The notes under the pieces: generated by a model
The model's database searches: none
What the model saw: only the letters and a program-made list of their open reading frames with translations
Told to the model about the DNA's origin: nothing
Program-made: the position numbers and the translations under genes
Part shown: positions 51,518 through 60,184 of the stretch, one piece after another
Numbering within the stretch: position 1 is the stretch's first letter
How the letters are laid out: each line of letters opens with the position of its first letter
DNA from: Lachnospiraceae bacterium
GTDB taxonomy: Bacteria > Bacillota > Clostridia > Lachnospirales > Lachnospiraceae
Assembly: GCA_024683645.1 (NCBI GenBank)
Contig: JAIKYA010000006.1
Span: 1 to 64,000 of the forward strand
DNA: 64,000 bases
Reading direction: 5' to 3'

Positions 51518-53417
51518 TTACGCAAAGGCGTTTAAGGCCGGGGCAAGGGACTACAAGAACAGGATCGCACGCGGCGAATATCCCTATCTCCCGGTACTGG
51601 AAGAGATAGTTTCGCATGTGGATATAGAAGGGCAGGTACCGCTTGGCCTTGTTGAGATACCGATCAAATCGATAGTCGGTACCTACAGCTCGGGAAGGAC
51701 AACGGCTTTTGCCTCTAATTTTATGCCCATACTTGAGAGTGATTCGGAGTTTGCAATGAAATGGTCGCAGCTCTATGACGACATACTCGCGGAGGGGCTC
51801 AGGGATCCCATAAAGGCTTATGAATTCAATAACAAATTCTATGTTATGGAAGGAAACAAGCGAGTATCGGTGTCAAAGTATACCGATGCCGTGAGCATCG
51901 AGGGCAATGTGACCCGTATGGTGCCCAGAAAGAGCGACGATCCCGAGGTGAAGATATACTATGAGTTCATGGATTTCTATGAGCTGACAGGCATCAATTA
52001 CCTCTATATGTCAAGGGAAGGAAATTTCAGAAAGCTGCTGGAACTGACCTATGGCGGCGATAAGGAATGGGATGTCGAGCAGAAGCAGGATTTCAGGGCA
52101 TTTTTCTCCTATTTTGAAAAAGAATACAATCTGAAGGCGGCCGGGAAGTTAAACATCACTCCGGGTGATGCTGTGATCGTATACCTCGGAGTATACGGTT
52201 TTAAGGAAGCGCTGGAAAAGACGGAGGCTGATCTTCGCAAAGAACTCTCCAGGCTGTGGCCGGAATTCGAGAGCTATGCGGCAGGTGAAGAGCTGAAGCT
52301 GGTATTGAATCCGACTCCGGAATCCAGAAAAGTGGCACTCAGCAAGCTGCTCCCCGGAAACAGTGTGATGAAGATCGCATTCATACATGACCGTTCGGCT
52401 CAGGATTCTTCCTGGACTTACAGTCATGAGCTGGGCAGGCAGTATGTCAGGGATGTTTTCGGCGACCGTATAGTAACGTCCTGTGTGGAACGTGTGGACG
52501 GGGACGATGCGGATGATGTTTTCGAGGCTGCATGTGAGGCCGGGAACAAGCTGATCTTTGCAACCTCTCCCAAGCTGGCACAGGCTGCGATAAAGGCGGC
52601 GGTGAACCATCCGGAGGTGACGATACTCAACTGCTCGATGAATCTGAGCCACAAGACCATCAGATCCTATTACCTGCGTATGTACGAAGCCAAGTTCGTG
52701 ATCGGAGCCATAGCCGGGGCAATGCATGCCGGCGGTAATATAGGATATCTTTCGGATTATCCCATACACGGGACGACCGCGGAGATCAATGCCTTCGCCA
52801 TGGGAGTACAGATGACCAACCCGGGGGCAAAGGTCTTTCTGGAGTGGTCGATGATAAAGGATCATGATTTCATAGAGACCTTCAAGGCCAATAACGTAAA
52901 GCTGGTGAGCGGGCGAGACCTGAATGCCAAGATGAGCCTGGGAAGGGAATTCGGTCTGTACATGATAGATGAAGACGGACAGAAGAATATAAACCTGGCG
53001 ATGCCCGTACGCCACTGGGGCAAGCTGTATGAGGAGATAATCCGTTCCGTGATGAGAGGCGGTTATAAGAATGACGAAAATGTATTCCAGGAGCAGGCAC
53101 TTAATTATTTCTGGGGAATGAGCTCGGGAGCCATAGATGTCATATATTCGAGAAATCTCCCTGCGGGCCAGATAAGACTGTTACGGACCCTGCGTAACGG
53201 CGTAAAGAACATGGACATCAATCCCATGACAGGACCGATATATTCGCAGGACGGCATGATAAGATGTGAAGACGGCGAGACCTTAAGACCTGAAGATGCG
53301 GTCAGCATAGACTGGCTCTGCGACAATATCGAGGGGTATATCCCGGATATATCGCAGCTTAAGGAAGAGGCGGTGGACCTGGTTAAGATACAGGGAATAA
53401 AGAGCGGAGTTGAATAA
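51504..53417 (+). CDS. ParB-like N-terminal domain plus BMP-type ligand-binding domain
   Basis: A 637-residue protein without a signal peptide. Residues 75-135 (YEFNNKFYVMEGNKRVSVSKY) resemble the ParB/sulfiredoxin nucleotide-binding fold. Residues 290-590 match the Med/BMP family, which binds purine nucleosides: KIAFIHDRSAQDSSWTYSHELG, LIFATSPKLAQAAIKAA, KFVIGAIAGAMHAGGNIGYLSDYP. Normal BMP proteins are exported lipoproteins; this one should stay in the cytoplasm and may act as a sensor. It overlaps the preceding gene by 14 bases and is followed two bases later by a phosphoesterase. Confidence 0.75.
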   Translation: MAAGDYAKAFKAGARDYKNRIARGEYPYLPVLEEIVSHVDIEGQVPLGLVEIPIKSIVGTYSSGRTTAFASNFMPILESDSEFAMKWSQLYDDILAEGLRDPIKAYEFNNKFYVMEGNKRVSVSKYTDAVSIEGNVTRMVPRKSDDPEVKIYYEFMDFYELTGINYLYMSREGNFRKLLELTYGGDKEWDVEQKQDFRAFFSYFEKEYNLKAAGKLNITPGDAVIVYLGVYGFKEALEKTEADLRKELSRLWPEFESYAAGEELKLVLNPTPESRKVALSKLLPGNSVMKIAFIHDRSAQDSSWTYSHELGRQYVRDVFGDRIVTSCVERVDGDDADDVFEAACEAGNKLIFATSPKLAQAAIKAAVNHPEVTILNCSMNLSHKTIRSYYLRMYEAKFVIGAIAGAMHAGGNIGYLSDYPIHGTTAEINAFAMGVQMTNPGAKVFLEWSMIKDHDFIETFKANNVKLVSGRDLNAKMSLGREFGLYMIDEDGQKNINLAMPVRHWGKLYEEIIRSVMRGGYKNDENVFQEQALNYFWGMSSGAIDVIYSRNLPAGQIRLLRTLRNGVKNMDINPMTGPIYSQDGMIRCEDGETLRPEDAVSIDWLCDNIEGYIPDISQLKEEAVDLVKIQGIKSGVE

Positions 53418-53419
53418 AG

Positions 53420-54070
53420 ATGCGTATCCTGGCGCTTGCTGATAAGGAATCGAAAAATTATTGGGACTATTACCAGCCGGGAAAACTTGAGGGTATAGAT
53501 ATCATCATATCCTGCGGAGACCTGGACCCGAGATTTCTGTCTTTTCTTGCGACCTTTACGCATGCCCCGGTACTCTATGTACACGGGAACCATGATGATA
53601 AATATGAAAGGATACCTCCCGACGGCTGCATATCCATCGAGGACCGTATCTACATTTATGAAGGGATAAGGATACTCGGACTGGGAGGCTCCATGCAGTA
53701 TAAACCGGGAGCACATCAGTATACGGACAGCCAGATGAACAGGAGGGTCAGAAAACTCAGACGGCAGCTGTGGAAGCACAAGGGTTTTGACATACTGGTG
53801 ACACATTCGCCGGCATATCACGTGGGAGACGGCGAGGATCTGCCGCATCGGGGCTTTGAAGCTTTCAGAACGCTGCTTGATAAGTATTCTCCCCGGTATT
53901 TTCTCCACGGGCATGTGCATATGACCTACGGCAGGGAGTATAAAAGACACAGGACCTATAAGGACACGCTGATAATAAACCCTTACGAGTCTTATATATT
54001 CGAATATGAGACCGAGTATGAAAATGAATTTGAGAAGATCAGAAGGAGAGAGGAAAGAGACGCAAAATGA
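53420..54070 (+). CDS. Calcineurin-type metallophosphoesterase
   Basis: A 216-residue phosphoesterase with ISCGDLDPRF, the motif VHGNHDD near residue 55, LVTHSPAYH near 128 and LHGHVHMTYG near 170, all binuclear metal-site motifs. The first DxH motif is replaced by LALADKESKNYWDYY, so the metal site may be altered. It starts two bases after the BMP-type gene and overlaps hisC by four bases. Substrate unknown; small cytosolic members often cleave cyclic nucleotides or nucleoside phosphates. Confidence 0.88.
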   Translation: MRILALADKESKNYWDYYQPGKLEGIDIIISCGDLDPRFLSFLATFTHAPVLYVHGNHDDKYERIPPDGCISIEDRIYIYEGIRILGLGGSMQYKPGAHQYTDSQMNRRVRKLRRQLWKHKGFDILVTHSPAYHVGDGEDLPHRGFEAFRTLLDKYSPRYFLHGHVHMTYGREYKRHRTYKDTLIINPYESYIFEYETEYENEFEKIRRREERDAK

Positions 54071-55131
54071 GCTGGGAAGATAAGGTAAGAAAGGTGGAGC
54101 CTTACGTTCCGGGAGAGCAGCCGGACGCAAAGGATATGATAAAACTGAATACCAACGAATGCCCGTATCCGCCGGCACCTGCGGTGAAGGACTGTTTATG
54201 GAGCATGGATTATGACAGGATGAGGCTTTATCCGAATCCCGATGTGCTGCCGCTCAGAAAGGCCCTTGCACAGTATCACGGGCTGGACACGGAGCAGGTG
54301 TTCGTGGGAGTGGGAAGTGATGATGTTATAGACATGGCTTTCCTTACCTTTTTTAATTCGGATATACCCGTACTGTTTCCGGAGATATCCTATTCTTTTT
54401 ATAAGGTCTGGGCTGAACTGTACAGAATACCCTATGCGACTAAGCCGCTTGATAAGGATTTTCATATCGTGCCGGCTGATTATAAAAACGCAAACGGCGG
54501 TATCATATTCCCGAACCCCAATGCACCTACCGGTGTACTTGAAAGCGTTGATACGGTGGAAGAGATAATCGCAGCCAATCCGGACAGTGTGGTGATGATC
54601 GATGAGGCCTATGTTGATTTTGCCGGCGAGGGTGCAAGCGTGCTGCCGCTTATAGACCGCTACGAAAATCTCCTTGTGATAAGGACTTTTTCGAAGTCGA
54701 GGGCAATGGCAGGTGCAAGGATAGGTTACTGCATGGGCAGCAGAAAACTGATAAGCTGTCTTGAAGCAGTGAAATTCTCCGTAAACTCCTATACGATGAA
54801 CACTCCGGCTATAGAAATGGGCGTCGTTTCGGTGAAGGATGATGCATATTTTAAGGAGATCATCGGCAGGATCGTAAACACCAGGGAAAGAATGAAGAAG
54901 GAGCTTAAGGCTCTCGGCTTTTCGATGCCTGACGGAAAGGGAAATTTTGTGTTCGCCAAACATGAGAAGATTCCCGCCAAGAAGATCTATACGGCTCTGA
55001 GAGAACGGAATATATTCGTGCGTTTTTTTGATACGCCTCTTCTGAATGACAGGCTGAGGATCACCGTGGGTACGGATGAGGAAGCGGACAGACTGATGGC
55101 CGCATTAAAAGAGATAGTGGAAGGTGCGTGA
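54067..55131 (+). CDS. hisC: Histidinol-phosphate aminotransferase
   Basis: A 354-residue class I/II PLP aminotransferase. It has the family opening IKLNTNECPYPPAP, GVGSDDVIDMAF, IIFPNPNAPTGV, VMIDEAYVDFAG, and the PLP lysine in TFSKSRAMAGARIGY near residue 218. HisC makes L-histidinol phosphate; similar enzymes also act on aromatic amino acids. There are no other his genes here, so its role in histidine synthesis is from family likeness only. Confidence 0.9.
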   Translation: MSWEDKVRKVEPYVPGEQPDAKDMIKLNTNECPYPPAPAVKDCLWSMDYDRMRLYPNPDVLPLRKALAQYHGLDTEQVFVGVGSDDVIDMAFLTFFNSDIPVLFPEISYSFYKVWAELYRIPYATKPLDKDFHIVPADYKNANGGIIFPNPNAPTGVLESVDTVEEIIAANPDSVVMIDEAYVDFAGEGASVLPLIDRYENLLVIRTFSKSRAMAGARIGYCMGSRKLISCLEAVKFSVNSYTMNTPAIEMGVVSVKDDAYFKEIIGRIVNTRERMKKELKALGFSMPDGKGNFVFAKHEKIPAKKIYTALRERNIFVRFFDTPLLNDRLRITVGTDEEADRLMAALKEIVEGA

Positions 55132-56042
55132 AGATAATGGCTTTTGTGATCGATATATTAAAAGGAATGGTAATGGGGATAGCCAATGTCATCCCCGGAG
55201 TGAGCGGCGGAACCATGGCAGTGGCCATGGGCATATACGACAGGCTTATAACTGCGCTTACACATATTTTCAAGGAGTTTAAAAAGAGCTTTGCCTCGGT
55301 ACTGCCCATAGGCATAGGCATGGTACTCGGTATCGTCGGACTTTCGATGGTTATAGAGTGGATGTTCGGTGTGATACCGGTTCCGACCAATCTTTTGTTC
55401 ATAGGGCTCATATTGGGAGGTGTACCGGCAATCTGGCAGAGAGTAAAGGGAAATAAGGTAAAGGCCGGACATATTACCGGATTTATCATTTTCTTTGCGC
55501 TCGTTATAGCTCTTTCCTTTATACAGGCCTCGACCGAGAAGGAAAAAGAGCTGATGAAGGCGGAAGAGAACGTTGAGACTGCTTTTTCCGTAGAGACAGG
55601 AGTAGTGCCGGCGATAAAGTACGGCTGTGCCGGCGTTGTTGCATCCGCGACCATGGTCATTCCCGGTGTGTCGGGTTCCATGATGATGATGGTGATGGGG
55701 CTTTATGAAGACATAATCGCATCGATCAGCAATCTGGTCAAAGCCCTTCCTTCGCTGGATATGGATATGATAGGAATGTGCTGCGGTCTGCTGGTACCCT
55801 TCGGCATAGGCGCGATTGTCGGCATATTTGCGATCGCAAAGCTGATCGAGATGCTGCTGGAAAAACATTCGGTCATAACATTCTGGTGCATACTGGGACT
55901 CATCGCGGGTTCACCGGTTGCCATAATAGTTGTTAATGCCGGGCTGTTTACGGCGATGAACGCAGTAAGCATCATAGCCGGAGTCCTTGCTTTGGCAGCA
56001 GGTTTTGCGATAGCATTTTTTCTTGGAAAAGACAGGAAGTAA
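55128..56042 (+). CDS. DUF368 membrane protein (probable polyprenyl-phosphate transporter)
   Basis: A 304-residue protein with eight or so helices and the duplicated family motif NVIPGVSGGTMAV (near residue 20) and VIPGVSGSMMMMV (near residue 183), showing the inverted-repeat build of DUF368. Members of this family have been shown to return undecaprenyl phosphate across the membrane for reuse in wall synthesis. It may start at GTG 55128 (overlapping hisC) or ATG 55137. The next gene is an undecaprenyl-phosphate sugar transferase, which fits this role. Confidence 0.88.
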   Translation: MKIMAFVIDILKGMVMGIANVIPGVSGGTMAVAMGIYDRLITALTHIFKEFKKSFASVLPIGIGMVLGIVGLSMVIEWMFGVIPVPTNLLFIGLILGGVPAIWQRVKGNKVKAGHITGFIIFFALVIALSFIQASTEKEKELMKAEENVETAFSVETGVVPAIKYGCAGVVASATMVIPGVSGSMMMMVMGLYEDIIASISNLVKALPSLDMDMIGMCCGLLVPFGIGAIVGIFAIAKLIEMLLEKHSVITFWCILGLIAGSPVAIIVVNAGLFTAMNAVSIIAGVLALAAGFAIAFFLGKDRK

Positions 56043-56051
56043 GGTTATAAT
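56023..56051 (+). promoter_or_regulatory. Promoter of the surface-glycan block
   Basis: TTGGAA (56023-56028), inside the end of the DUF368 gene, and TATAAT (56046-56051) are 17 bases apart. Confidence 0.65.
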
Positions 56052-56085
56052 GGTATAGGTAATACCCGCATTTACGGAGGCGGTA

Positions 56086-57480
56086 GTGAAGACAGAAACA
56101 TCACAGAGAAAAGTTAAAGGTAAATATGTATACAGAGGGATATGCTGTATACTGCTGACTGCAGGCTGTCTGCTGCTGTTCTATTCAAGATGGTATCCCT
56201 TTGTTAAGGCCAACAACACTACGGGCTGGCTGACAGGAAAGGGTAACCTGCTGATGAGCGGAGGCATCCATCTGGGGCTTATCGTTCTTCTGCTCCGGGG
56301 CCTTGGCGGATACAGCATAGGTGTCGACAGGCTGACGAGCGTCATAGGTTCGCAGCTGGTCAGTTTCTTTGTGATAGATTTTATGGAAGTGTTCATTTCC
56401 ATGGCAGTCACGGGACATTTCAGGATGATCGGAAAGATCTTCCCCGTGTTTCTGGTACTGTTTGTACTCGAGAGCCTTTTCGGCATAGTCTTTTCCATGC
56501 TCGCAGGTGCGCTGTACTGCAAACTTTTCCCGCCTCTGCGTATCGTCGAGTTCTATTCCGAAGGAACGGAAGTGATGATGGATAAGATGAACGCAAGACC
56601 CGACAAGTATGAGGTTAAGAGGCTCGTCCGCTGCGATGTTCCCGAGCGGGTGATACGCCGTGAGATATCCGAGCACGATGCGGTACTGATGCATGACATC
56701 CCCAGTCATTACAAGAATCATATCTTAAAGATCTGTTTTGAAATGGACAAGAGAGTGTACTTCACGCCGAAGATCTCGGACATAATCACGAAGTTCTCGA
56801 CCCAGCTCAATCTTTTTGATACACCGCTGTATCTCTGCCGCAACCAGGGCATACCGCTGTGGAGACGAATAATAAAGCGCAGTTTTGATATCATACTTTC
56901 GCTGATAGCGATAGTCGTGCTCTCGCCGATAATGCTGATAACCGCACTGCTGATAAAACTGCAGGACGGCGGCCCCGTGATGTATAAGCAGGAAAGAACG
57001 ACCATAGGCGGCAGGCGTTTCATGATATGGAAATTCCGCAGTATGATAGTGGATGCGGAAGCGGACGGAAAACCGCACCCGGCTACGGAACGTGACAGCC
57101 GCATCACTCCGGTGGGACGTTTTATCAGGGCTACGCGTATAGATGAATTGCCGCAGCTTATCAATATACTGAAAGGTGACATGTCGATAGTAGGCCCCAG
57201 ACCCGAGAGGGTTGAGCATGTTGAGATGTATACGAAGGACATTCCCGAGTTCATCTTCCGTGAGAAGATAAGGGGCGGGCTGACAGGTTATGCACAGGTA
57301 TTCGGGAAGTACAATACTTCCGCACTGGATAAGCTGAAGCTTGACCTTACATATATAATGAATTATTCGCTGCTCCTTGATGTGCAGATAATACTCGAGA
57401 CCGTGAAGATAATCTTTATGAAGGAGAGTACCGAAGGCTTCAAGACAGCTGAAGAAAAAAAAGAGAATAAAAAGAAATGA
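56086..57480 (+). CDS. Polyprenyl-phosphate glycosylphosphotransferase (WbaP/CpsE type)
   Basis: A 464-residue membrane enzyme that loads the first sugar-phosphate onto undecaprenyl phosphate. Helices near residues 18-38, 60-80, 90-110 and 122-145 are followed by a Rossmann-like region. The catalytic domain from about residue 262 has a reentrant helix (RSFDIILSLIAIVVLSPIM), YKQERTTIGGRRFMIWKFRSM, RATRIDELPQLINILKGDM and VGPRPER, including the D-E catalytic pair. The GTG start has GGAGG five bases ahead. Confidence 0.93.
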   Translation: MKTETSQRKVKGKYVYRGICCILLTAGCLLLFYSRWYPFVKANNTTGWLTGKGNLLMSGGIHLGLIVLLLRGLGGYSIGVDRLTSVIGSQLVSFFVIDFMEVFISMAVTGHFRMIGKIFPVFLVLFVLESLFGIVFSMLAGALYCKLFPPLRIVEFYSEGTEVMMDKMNARPDKYEVKRLVRCDVPERVIRREISEHDAVLMHDIPSHYKNHILKICFEMDKRVYFTPKISDIITKFSTQLNLFDTPLYLCRNQGIPLWRRIIKRSFDIILSLIAIVVLSPIMLITALLIKLQDGGPVMYKQERTTIGGRRFMIWKFRSMIVDAEADGKPHPATERDSRITPVGRFIRATRIDELPQLINILKGDMSIVGPRPERVEHVEMYTKDIPEFIFREKIRGGLTGYAQVFGKYNTSALDKLKLDLTYIMNYSLLLDVQIILETVKIIFMKESTEGFKTAEEKKENKKK

Positions 57481-57529
57481 TCTGCGGGGTGTGTTTATGG
57501 ATATTAAGAGCGCGATAAAGGAAGGCGTG

Positions 57530-58276
57530 ATGTACGCCATCATCCCGGCAAGAGCCGGATCAAAGGGCGTAAAGAACAAGAACATCCGCTGCGTTAAAGG
57601 CTATCCGCTGCTGGCCTATGCCATAGCGGCGGCGAAGCGGTGCAGCTGTGTATCAAGGATACTGGTATCCACGGATTCGGAGGAATATGCAAAGATAGCA
57701 AGGTATTACGGGGCGGAAACGCCTTTTTTGCGTCCTGCGGAATTTGCCGCCGACAATTCTCCGGATATACAGTTCATGGAACATGCGATAGGCTGGCTTT
57801 ATGAGAACGAAGGGGTATTGCCGGAATACTTCATGCATCTGAGGCCCACCTCCCCTCTGCGTGAAAAAAGCGTTGTGGACAGAGCCTGCGAACTGATGCT
57901 TGCCGATCCGGCGGCGACCAGTCTCAGAAGTGCTCATAAACAGGTATTTCCGCCCTATAAGATGTTCTATGCAGGCAATGACGGCTACTTCAGCTGCTTT
58001 ATTGACGGGATGACTCCGGATGAAGCGAATAATCCGAGGCAGGATTTTAAACAGGTATATGTGCCCGACGGCTATGTGGATATACTGAGGACTTCGCATG
58101 TAGTCGGGGAGCATCTGATGCACGGCAGTAAGGTGATAGCATATACGATAGAAAAAAGCGTGGATGTGGATGCAAAGGAAGATCTGGATTATCTGGAATT
58201 CTATATGGAAAAAAACAGATCCGAACTGTATGAGTATCTGAAGGAGCGGTATAAGACACTGGAGGAGGCATTTTGA
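57530..58276 (+). CDS. Cytidylyltransferase of the NeuA family
   Basis: A 248-residue protein opening MYAIIPARAGSKGVKNKNI, the CTP-binding motif of acylneuraminate cytidylyltransferases, then VSTDSEEYAKIA, MHLRPTSPLR and YVPDGYVDI. It activates an acidic sugar (sialic, legionaminic, pseudaminic or Kdo-like) as the CMP form. The start is chosen at ATG 57530 because the family begins there and GGAAGG lies upstream; ATG 57497 and GTG 57491 are alternatives. No NeuB- or NeuC-type gene was found in this window. Confidence 0.85.
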   Translation: MYAIIPARAGSKGVKNKNIRCVKGYPLLAYAIAAAKRCSCVSRILVSTDSEEYAKIARYYGAETPFLRPAEFAADNSPDIQFMEHAIGWLYENEGVLPEYFMHLRPTSPLREKSVVDRACELMLADPAATSLRSAHKQVFPPYKMFYAGNDGYFSCFIDGMTPDEANNPRQDFKQVYVPDGYVDILRTSHVVGEHLMHGSKVIAYTIEKSVDVDAKEDLDYLEFYMEKNRSELYEYLKERYKTLEEAF

Positions 58277-59301
58277 AAATACTGATGATGGGGCTGGGCA
58301 GCATAGGCCAGCGGCATGTGAGAAATATCAGAAGAGTGCTCGGTGATAAAGCCGAGATACTGGCTTACAGGACAAGGGGAAGCAGGATATGCTTTACCGA
58401 TAAGCTGGAAATAAGGGAAGGCGTGGATCTTGAGAGCGAGTACAGCATAAAGTCATATACGGATATGGATGAGGCACTGGAAGCAAAGCCCGATGCTGTA
58501 TTTATAACCAACATCACATCCAGGCATATCGAATGTGCCTTAAAAGCTGCAGAAGCGGGCTGCCATATATTCATGGAGAAACCGCTGGGCGACAGTCTCG
58601 ACGGAACGGAAGAACTGCAGAGACTTGTAAAAGAAAAAGATCTCGTTTTCTTTATGGGCTTTCAGAACCGTTATCATCCCTGCATAAAAAAAGTGAAGGA
58701 AACGCTGGATAAGGGAGACCTTGGAAGAGTTGTATACGGGGAGTGTGAGTTTTCCGAAAGGCTCACGACCATGCACCGTTACGAGGACTACCGGGGAACT
58801 TATATGGCCAGAAAGGATATGGGCGGAGGGCCCGTGTTCAATCTGCTGATGCATGATCTGGATATCATAAGATATCTTTTCGGTACGCCGGCGAGAGTGA
58901 GCTCGCTGCTTTCAAAAGTAAGTGATCTGGAGATAGATGTTGAGGAAGCGGCAAACGGGATATTTGAATGGGAAGGTGATAAGGCATTCAGCTTTGCGGT
59001 ACATACGGATTTTATCCAGTATCCGCCCGTGCACCGTTTTAAGATCGTGGGAGAAGCGGGACGTATAGAAGCGGACTTAAACGCAGCCTGCGTAAAAATA
59101 TACCGGGGCGATGAGGCTGTAAGAGAAGAGGGTTTTCCGGCTTTTCAGAGGAACGACATGTTCAGTGAAGAACTGAAGGATTTTATGGACTGTATAAACG
59201 GAAAGCGTGATAAGCTCATAGGATTTGAGGCGGGACTGGAAGCGCTGAAGATGGCTGTGGCCATGAAGAGATCAGCCGGGTCATCTATTGTGGTGCAGTG
59301 A
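58273..59301 (+). CDS. Gfo/Idh/MocA-family oxidoreductase
   Basis: A 342-residue NAD(P)-dependent dehydrogenase with the dinucleotide motif MGLGSIGQRHVRNI at the N-terminus and the family signature EKPLG near residue 100, then a C-terminal beta-sheet domain. It probably oxidises or modifies a nucleotide-linked or free sugar for the surface glycan. The start is TTG 58273, five bases after GGAGGAGG; the upstream gene overlaps by four bases. Confidence 0.9.
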   Translation: MKILMMGLGSIGQRHVRNIRRVLGDKAEILAYRTRGSRICFTDKLEIREGVDLESEYSIKSYTDMDEALEAKPDAVFITNITSRHIECALKAAEAGCHIFMEKPLGDSLDGTEELQRLVKEKDLVFFMGFQNRYHPCIKKVKETLDKGDLGRVVYGECEFSERLTTMHRYEDYRGTYMARKDMGGGPVFNLLMHDLDIIRYLFGTPARVSSLLSKVSDLEIDVEEAANGIFEWEGDKAFSFAVHTDFIQYPPVHRFKIVGEAGRIEADLNAACVKIYRGDEAVREEGFPAFQRNDMFSEELKDFMDCINGKRDKLIGFEAGLEALKMAVAMKRSAGSSIVVQ

Positions 59302-59328
59302 AGAGCTTTGGCAGAAAAGGAGAGCAGT

Positions 59329-60171
59329 ATGAAAAAAAGATACATGGACAGATTCAGTATAGAAGGAAAGGTGGTAGTGATCACCGGCGGCGGCGGACTG
59401 ATCGGCATGAAGCATGCGGAAGCGGTGCTTGAGGGAGACGGTATCCCCGTGCTTATCGATATATCAAAGGAAGCGATGGAGCGGGTAAAGAATGCTCTCA
59501 CTGAAAGCTATGGCGAGGAACCCGTGATGGAGTGTATAGTTGCTGATATCACGGACAGGAGCGCCCTGGAGAAAGTAAGGGACGGACTGCTGGAAAAATA
59601 CGGACACATTGATGTGCTGATAAACAATGCCGCTAACAATCCGAAAGTGGAAGGCGGGTCAAAGAACCTCGGAGCCATCCGTTTTCATAATTTCCCGAAG
59701 GATATGTGGGATCAGGATATAGCCGTGGGACTTACAGGTGCCTTTCTCTGTGCGCAGGTTTTCGGCGAAGTCATGGAAAAACAAAACAGCGGCATAGTCT
59801 TAAACATTTCTTCGGACTACGGACTGATCGCCCCCGATCAGAGAATATACAGAAAAGAGGGTATACCCGAAGAGGAGCAGACGGTAAAGCCGGTTTCCTA
59901 TTCGGTAGTAAAACATGCACTCATAGGGCTCACAAAATACCTGGCGGTTTACTGGGCTGATAAAGGGATAAGGGTAAACACTCTCTGTCCCGCAAGCCTT
60001 GAAAACGGGCAGAACGAGGAGTTCAAGGAGAAGATCTCGAAGCTGATCCCGTTAGGGCGCATGAGCAGGCCTGATGAGTATGTATGCACGATACTGTATA
60101 TGATATCCGGTGCAGCTACATATATGACGGGAGCAACTGTAGTGCTTGACGGCGGCAGGACCATATGGTAA
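59329..60171 (+). CDS. Short-chain dehydrogenase/reductase
   Basis: A 280-residue SDR with cofactor motif TGGGGLIGMKHA near residue 21, NNAANN, the catalytic serine region ISSDYG, YSVVKHA (YxxxK) near residue 192 and a C-terminal MTGATVVLDGG. Substrate unknown, but its place after the cytidylyltransferase and Gfo-type gene suggests sugar-precursor reduction. ATG 59329 follows AAGGAG; an upstream TTG would add seven residues. Confidence 0.92.
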   Translation: MKKRYMDRFSIEGKVVVITGGGGLIGMKHAEAVLEGDGIPVLIDISKEAMERVKNALTESYGEEPVMECIVADITDRSALEKVRDGLLEKYGHIDVLINNAANNPKVEGGSKNLGAIRFHNFPKDMWDQDIAVGLTGAFLCAQVFGEVMEKQNSGIVLNISSDYGLIAPDQRIYRKEGIPEEEQTVKPVSYSVVKHALIGLTKYLAVYWADKGIRVNTLCPASLENGQNEEFKEKISKLIPLGRMSRPDEYVCTILYMISGAATYMTGATVVLDGGRTIW

Positions 60172-60184
60172 GGAAAGGACTGTT

